DNA of 64,000 nucleotides from Streptomyces fulvoviolaceus. GTDB taxonomy: Bacteria > Actinomycetota > Actinomycetes > Streptomycetales > Streptomycetaceae. Of this stretch, positions 61,151 to 64,000 are shown one piece after another. Where the stretch lies: NCBI RefSeq assembly GCF_000718165.1, contig NZ_JOEY01000022.1:124001-188000 (forward strand), written 5' to 3'. Position 1 is the first letter of the stretch; each line of letters opens with the position of its first letter. Under the pieces are notes generated by a model. The model saw only the letters and a list, made by a program, of their open reading frames with translations, was not told where the DNA came from and searched no databases. The translations under genes and the position numbers were made by a program.

Positions 61151-62034
61151 TGCAGACCCTCACTCTCAACAACGGCGTCGGGATGCCCGCCCTCGGACTC
61201 GGTGTCTTCCAGACCCCGCCGGACGAGACCCGGGCCGCCGTCACGGCCGCGCTCGAACTCGGCTACCGCCACATCGACACCGCCGCCGCGTACGGCAACG
61301 AACGCGAGGTCGGCCAGGCCATCCGCGCCTCCGCCGTGCCCCGCGACGACATCTTCATCGAGACGAAGATCTGGGTCAGCGACTACGGCTACGACGAGAC
61401 CCTGCACGGCTTCGACAAAAGCGCCGCCAAGCTCGGCGTGGACCAGATCGACCTGCTGCTCCTGCACCAGGCGCTGCCGTCGGACTTCGACAAGACCCTC
61501 GCGGCCTACCGGGCCCTGGAACAGCTCCTGGCAGACGGCAAGGTCCGGGCGATCGGCGTCAGCAACTTCATGGTCGACCACCTGACCACGCTGCTCGACG
61601 CGACCTCCGTCGTGCCGGCCGTCAACCAGCTGGAGATCCACCCGTACTTCCAGCAGCGCGCGGTCCTCGACTTCGACGACGAGCACGGCATCCTCAACCA
61701 GGCGTGGTCTCCCATCGGCGGCATCACCTTCTACCCCGGATACGGCGAGGACCGCAGGAGCGTCCTTGAGGACCCGGCCGTCACCGCGATCGCCGAGGTG
61801 CACGGCAAGAGCCCGGCCCAGGTGCTGCTGCGCTGGGGCATCCAGCAGGGCCGCTCGGTGATCCCCAAGTCGACCAAGCGCCACCGCATCGCCGAGAACA
61901 TCGACGTCTTCGACTTCACCCTGACCACGGACGAGTTGAAGGCCCTCGACGCCCTGGAGACCGGCCGACGCGGTGGCCCCGAGCCCACGAACGTCACCCT
62001 CGCGGCCTACGGACGCGCCATCCCCGAAGCCTGA
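61150..62034 (+). CDS. Aldo/keto reductase (2,5-diketo-D-gluconate reductase type)
   Basis: The 294-residue AKR has catalytic residues in GYRHIDTAAAYGNEREVG (Asp/Tyr, about 40-57), IETKIWVSDYGY (Lys), and LLLLHQALP (His). PAVNQLEIHPYFQQ and SVIPKSTKRHRIAEN follow. It shares the TGATG overlap with the MFS gene and is followed 29 bases later by an alcohol dehydrogenase, forming an aldehyde/ketone reduction module. It is from a different AKR branch than the enzyme at 57490. Confidence 0.93.
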   Translation: MQTLTLNNGVGMPALGLGVFQTPPDETRAAVTAALELGYRHIDTAAAYGNEREVGQAIRASAVPRDDIFIETKIWVSDYGYDETLHGFDKSAAKLGVDQIDLLLLHQALPSDFDKTLAAYRALEQLLADGKVRAIGVSNFMVDHLTTLLDATSVVPAVNQLEIHPYFQQRAVLDFDDEHGILNQAWSPIGGITFYPGYGEDRRSVLEDPAVTAIAEVHGKSPAQVLLRWGIQQGRSVIPKSTKRHRIAENIDVFDFTLTTDELKALDALETGRRGGPEPTNVTLAAYGRAIPEA

Positions 62035-62063
62035 CACCACCTCGTACCCGCAAAGGAATCACC

Positions 62064-63134
62064 ATGCCCATCACCGTCAACGCGTTCGGCACCCACGAAG
62101 CAGGCAAGCCGCTCGTTCCCGTCACCATCGAGCGCCGCGACGTCGGCCCGCACGACGTCAAACTCGACATCCTGTACTGCGGGATCTGCCATTCCGACAT
62201 GAACTACGTCGACGGGACGTTCGGCCCGCTGGCCATCAGCCCGCTCGTCCCCGGCCACGAGATCGTCGGCCGGGTCACCGAGATCGGCCCCGACGTCACC
62301 CGCCACCAGGTCGGCGACCTGGTCGGCATCGGCTGCATGGTCAACTCCTGCCGCGCGTGCGAGAACTGCCGGGCAGGTCAGGAGCAGTACTGCCTCCAGG
62401 GAAACACCCTTGTCTTCGGGGCCCCCGACCCTGCCGAGCCCGGCGCCCACACCCAGGGCGGCTACTCCGAGGCGATCGTCGCCCCGGAGGACTTCGTCGT
62501 CCGTGTTCCCGAGACTCTCGACCCGGCCGCCGCCGCTCCGCTGCTGTGCGCCGGCATCACCGTCTACTCCCCGCTCGAGCGGTTCGGTGCCGGGCCCGGC
62601 ACCAAGGTCGCGGTGGTCGGCCTCGGCGGGCTCGGCCACCTCGGCGTGAAGATGGCCAAGGCCATGGGCGCCGACGTGACCGTCCTGTCGCAGTCCAGCA
62701 GCAAACGCGAGGCCGCCGCGGCCCTCGGCGCCGACCACTACGCCGTGACCGGTGACGGCTCGGCGTTCACCGAGCTGGCCAACACCTTCGACATCATCCT
62801 GAACACCGTCAGCGCGCCTGTGTCCCTCCCCGACTACCTCGGGACGCTGCGCCTGCACGGCACCATGGTGAACGTCGGTGTGACGACCGAGCCGATGCCG
62901 ATGGAGGTCTTCGCCCTCCTCCAGAACGGCCGGTCCTTCGTGGGATCGCTGTTCGGCGGCATCGCCGAGACGCAGGAGATGCTCGACTTCGCGGCCGAGC
63001 ACAGCGTCACCGCCGACATCGAGCTGATCGACGCACAGGACATCAACACCGCCTACGAGCGGATCCACGCCTCCGACGTCCGCTACCGGTTCGTGATCGA
63101 CGGCGCGACCTTCGCGAAGCCGAAGCAGGCATGA
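62064..63134 (+). CDS. Zinc-dependent NAD(P)-alcohol dehydrogenase (CAD/YahK type)
   Basis: The 356-residue enzyme has catalytic zinc ligands in CGICHSDMNYVDG (Cys, about 38-50), GHEIVGRV (His-Glu) and later LLCAGITVYSPL. The structural zinc loop holds four cysteines (CRACENCRAGQEQYC). The Rossmann motif is VAVVGLGGLGHLGVKMAKAMG. It matches the cinnamyl-alcohol-dehydrogenase-like AdhC/YahK aldehyde reductases that prefer NADPH. AAAGGAATCACC precedes the ATG. It probably finishes aldehyde detoxification together with the reductase upstream. Confidence 0.95.
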   Translation: MPITVNAFGTHEAGKPLVPVTIERRDVGPHDVKLDILYCGICHSDMNYVDGTFGPLAISPLVPGHEIVGRVTEIGPDVTRHQVGDLVGIGCMVNSCRACENCRAGQEQYCLQGNTLVFGAPDPAEPGAHTQGGYSEAIVAPEDFVVRVPETLDPAAAAPLLCAGITVYSPLERFGAGPGTKVAVVGLGGLGHLGVKMAKAMGADVTVLSQSSSKREAAAALGADHYAVTGDGSAFTELANTFDIILNTVSAPVSLPDYLGTLRLHGTMVNVGVTTEPMPMEVFALLQNGRSFVGSLFGGIAETQEMLDFAAEHSVTADIELIDAQDINTAYERIHASDVRYRFVIDGATFAKPKQA

Positions 63135-63310
63135 CCGCCCCCCACGTGGACGCTGTACGAGGGCGCTGAGAATCGCCCTCGTACGGGAGTGACCTGTGGC
63201 AACACCACCCGCAGGGGGACTTGACGCACAGGGCGCGTGATCGCGACGCCCGAGTGAGACTGACGGCATGGGCGCTCATCCCCCCGTGCCCTGGCGAGGA
63301 GGAAACGAAC

Positions 63311-64000
63311 ATGGCAACCCACCCCCTGACCGTGCTGGTGATCGGCGCCACCGGCAGCATCGGACGGCTCGTGGTGGCCGAGGCGATCGCCCGCGGGCAC
63401 ACCGTCCGGGCCCTGGTGCGTGACCGCGCGAAGGGCGCCCAGCGGCTCCCCGCCGACGCCGAACTTGTCGTCGGCGATGTCACCCGGCCCGAGACCCTGC
63501 ACGAGGCGGTGGCCGGCGCCGACGCCATCGTGCTCACCCTCGGCTCCTTCGGCACCGGCGCCTCCTCGCCGGAGGCGGTGGACTACGCAGGCGTACGCAA
63601 CGTCCTGACCGCCCTGGCCTCCCTGGCCTCCCTGGACGGCGCACGGCCCCGCGTGGCGCTGATGACCTCCATCGGGGCCACCACCCGCAGCAGCAGTTAC
63701 GGCCACCTCCTGGAGTGGAAGCGCCGCTCGGAACGTCTGGTACGAGCCAGCGGCCTCACCTACACCATCGTGCGGCCGGGCTGGTTCGACATGAACGGAC
63801 CCGACGAGCAGCGCCTGGTGTTCCTCCAGGGCGACCGCCGCCGCTCCGGCGGCCCCGCCGACGGCAGGGTCGCGCGCTCCGACATCGCACGGGTCCTGGT
63901 GGCGGCCCTCACCGCGCCCGAGGCGGCCGGCCGCACCTTCGAGCTGGTGGCCGAACAGGGAGCCGCACCGAGTGACTTGGGGCCGTTGTTCGCGGTGCTG
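63311..64000 (+). CDS. NAD(P)H-binding (NmrA/SDR-extended) protein, cut by the window end
   Basis: The first 230 codons start at ATG 63311 with GAGGAGGAAACGAAC upstream and are still open at the window edge. The N-terminal VLVIGATGSIGRLVVAEAI is a GxxGxxG NAD(P) motif. A domain resembling NmrA-like or atypical SDR proteins follows (VGDVTRPETLHEAVAGADAI, YTIVRPGWFDMNG). The usual YxxxK catalytic pair is not evident. It lies 176 bases after the alcohol dehydrogenase and probably belongs to the same oxidoreductase region. Confidence 0.85.
   Translation, partial: MATHPLTVLVIGATGSIGRLVVAEAIARGHTVRALVRDRAKGAQRLPADAELVVGDVTRPETLHEAVAGADAIVLTLGSFGTGASSPEAVDYAGVRNVLTALASLASLDGARPRVALMTSIGATTRSSSYGHLLEWKRRSERLVRASGLTYTIVRPGWFDMNGPDEQRLVFLQGDRRRSGGPADGRVARSDIARVLVAALTAPEAAGRTFELVAEQGAAPSDLGPLFAVL

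Overview
The window reads as chromosomal DNA of a Streptomyces-like actinomycete. GC content is very high, GTG and TTG starts are frequent, and ATGA/GTGA start-stop overlaps are common. It carries families typical of the genus: DUF5999 and DUF6299 small proteins, an F420-type LLM oxidoreductase, a PaaX regulator, MmyB-type HTH regulators and a bacterial Pnkp/Hen1 pair. I saw no tRNA, rRNA, CRISPR array, integrase or intact transposase.

Region 1 (1-26.2 kb). After the 3' part of a MurA-like enolpyruvyl transferase comes a dense minus-strand island that looks like a regulated NTPase/protease conflict system. It holds a large CHAT (caspase-like) protein, a divergent coiled-coil gene, and an eight-gene operon whose genes mostly overlap by 1-4 bases. 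In transcription order the operon is: zinc-ribbon protein, TRAFAC-like GTPase, GAP1-like GTPase-associated protein, divergent Hsp70, membrane-anchored vWA protein, small radical-SAM protein, coiled-coil protein and a two-module CbxX/CfxQ AAA+ ATPase. Next to it is a second coupled operon: a paralogous CHAT protein, a protein ending in an Xre/MbcA-like toxin-binding segment, a RES-domain NADase-type toxin, then a macro-domain protein. CHAT protease plus RES toxin plus ADP-ribose-binding macro protein in one transcription unit is the most unusual thing here.

Region 2 (26.2-38.8 kb) contains a remnant ABC permease, small Streptomyces proteins, and a CoA-thioester aromatic-acid module (RidA, acyl-CoA dehydrogenase, AMP-dependent ligase, PaaX, monooxygenase/old-yellow-enzyme fusion, enoyl-CoA hydratase). 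The module is split by a cysC-cysD-cysN cassette whose cysD is frameshifted by an internal deletion. The two divergent ends of the module share a 14-bp element containing the palindrome TGACTGTCGTCA, followed by GATA at a fixed 8-bp distance. Short GC-rich repeats have inserted into an alpha/beta hydrolase gene and into the start of the monooxygenase gene.

Region 3 (38.8-53.4 kb) holds an anti-sigma-type HATPase, an arginine deiminase module (arcA, ornithine carbamoyltransferase, amino acid permease), an SPFH/NAD-kinase-like pair preceded by a strong inverted repeat, the Pnkp/Hen1 RNA repair pair, secreted proteins, a membrane acyltransferase and an LLM oxidoreductase.

Region 4 (53.5-64 kb) is an oxidoreductase cassette: an MDR reductase with an internal stop, cupin, SDR, carboxymuconolactone decarboxylase-like protein, two aldo-keto reductases, an MFS exporter, a zinc alcohol dehydrogenase and an NAD(P)-binding protein cut by the window end. 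Two paralogous MmyB-like regulators with palindromic or repeated sites beside them probably control it.
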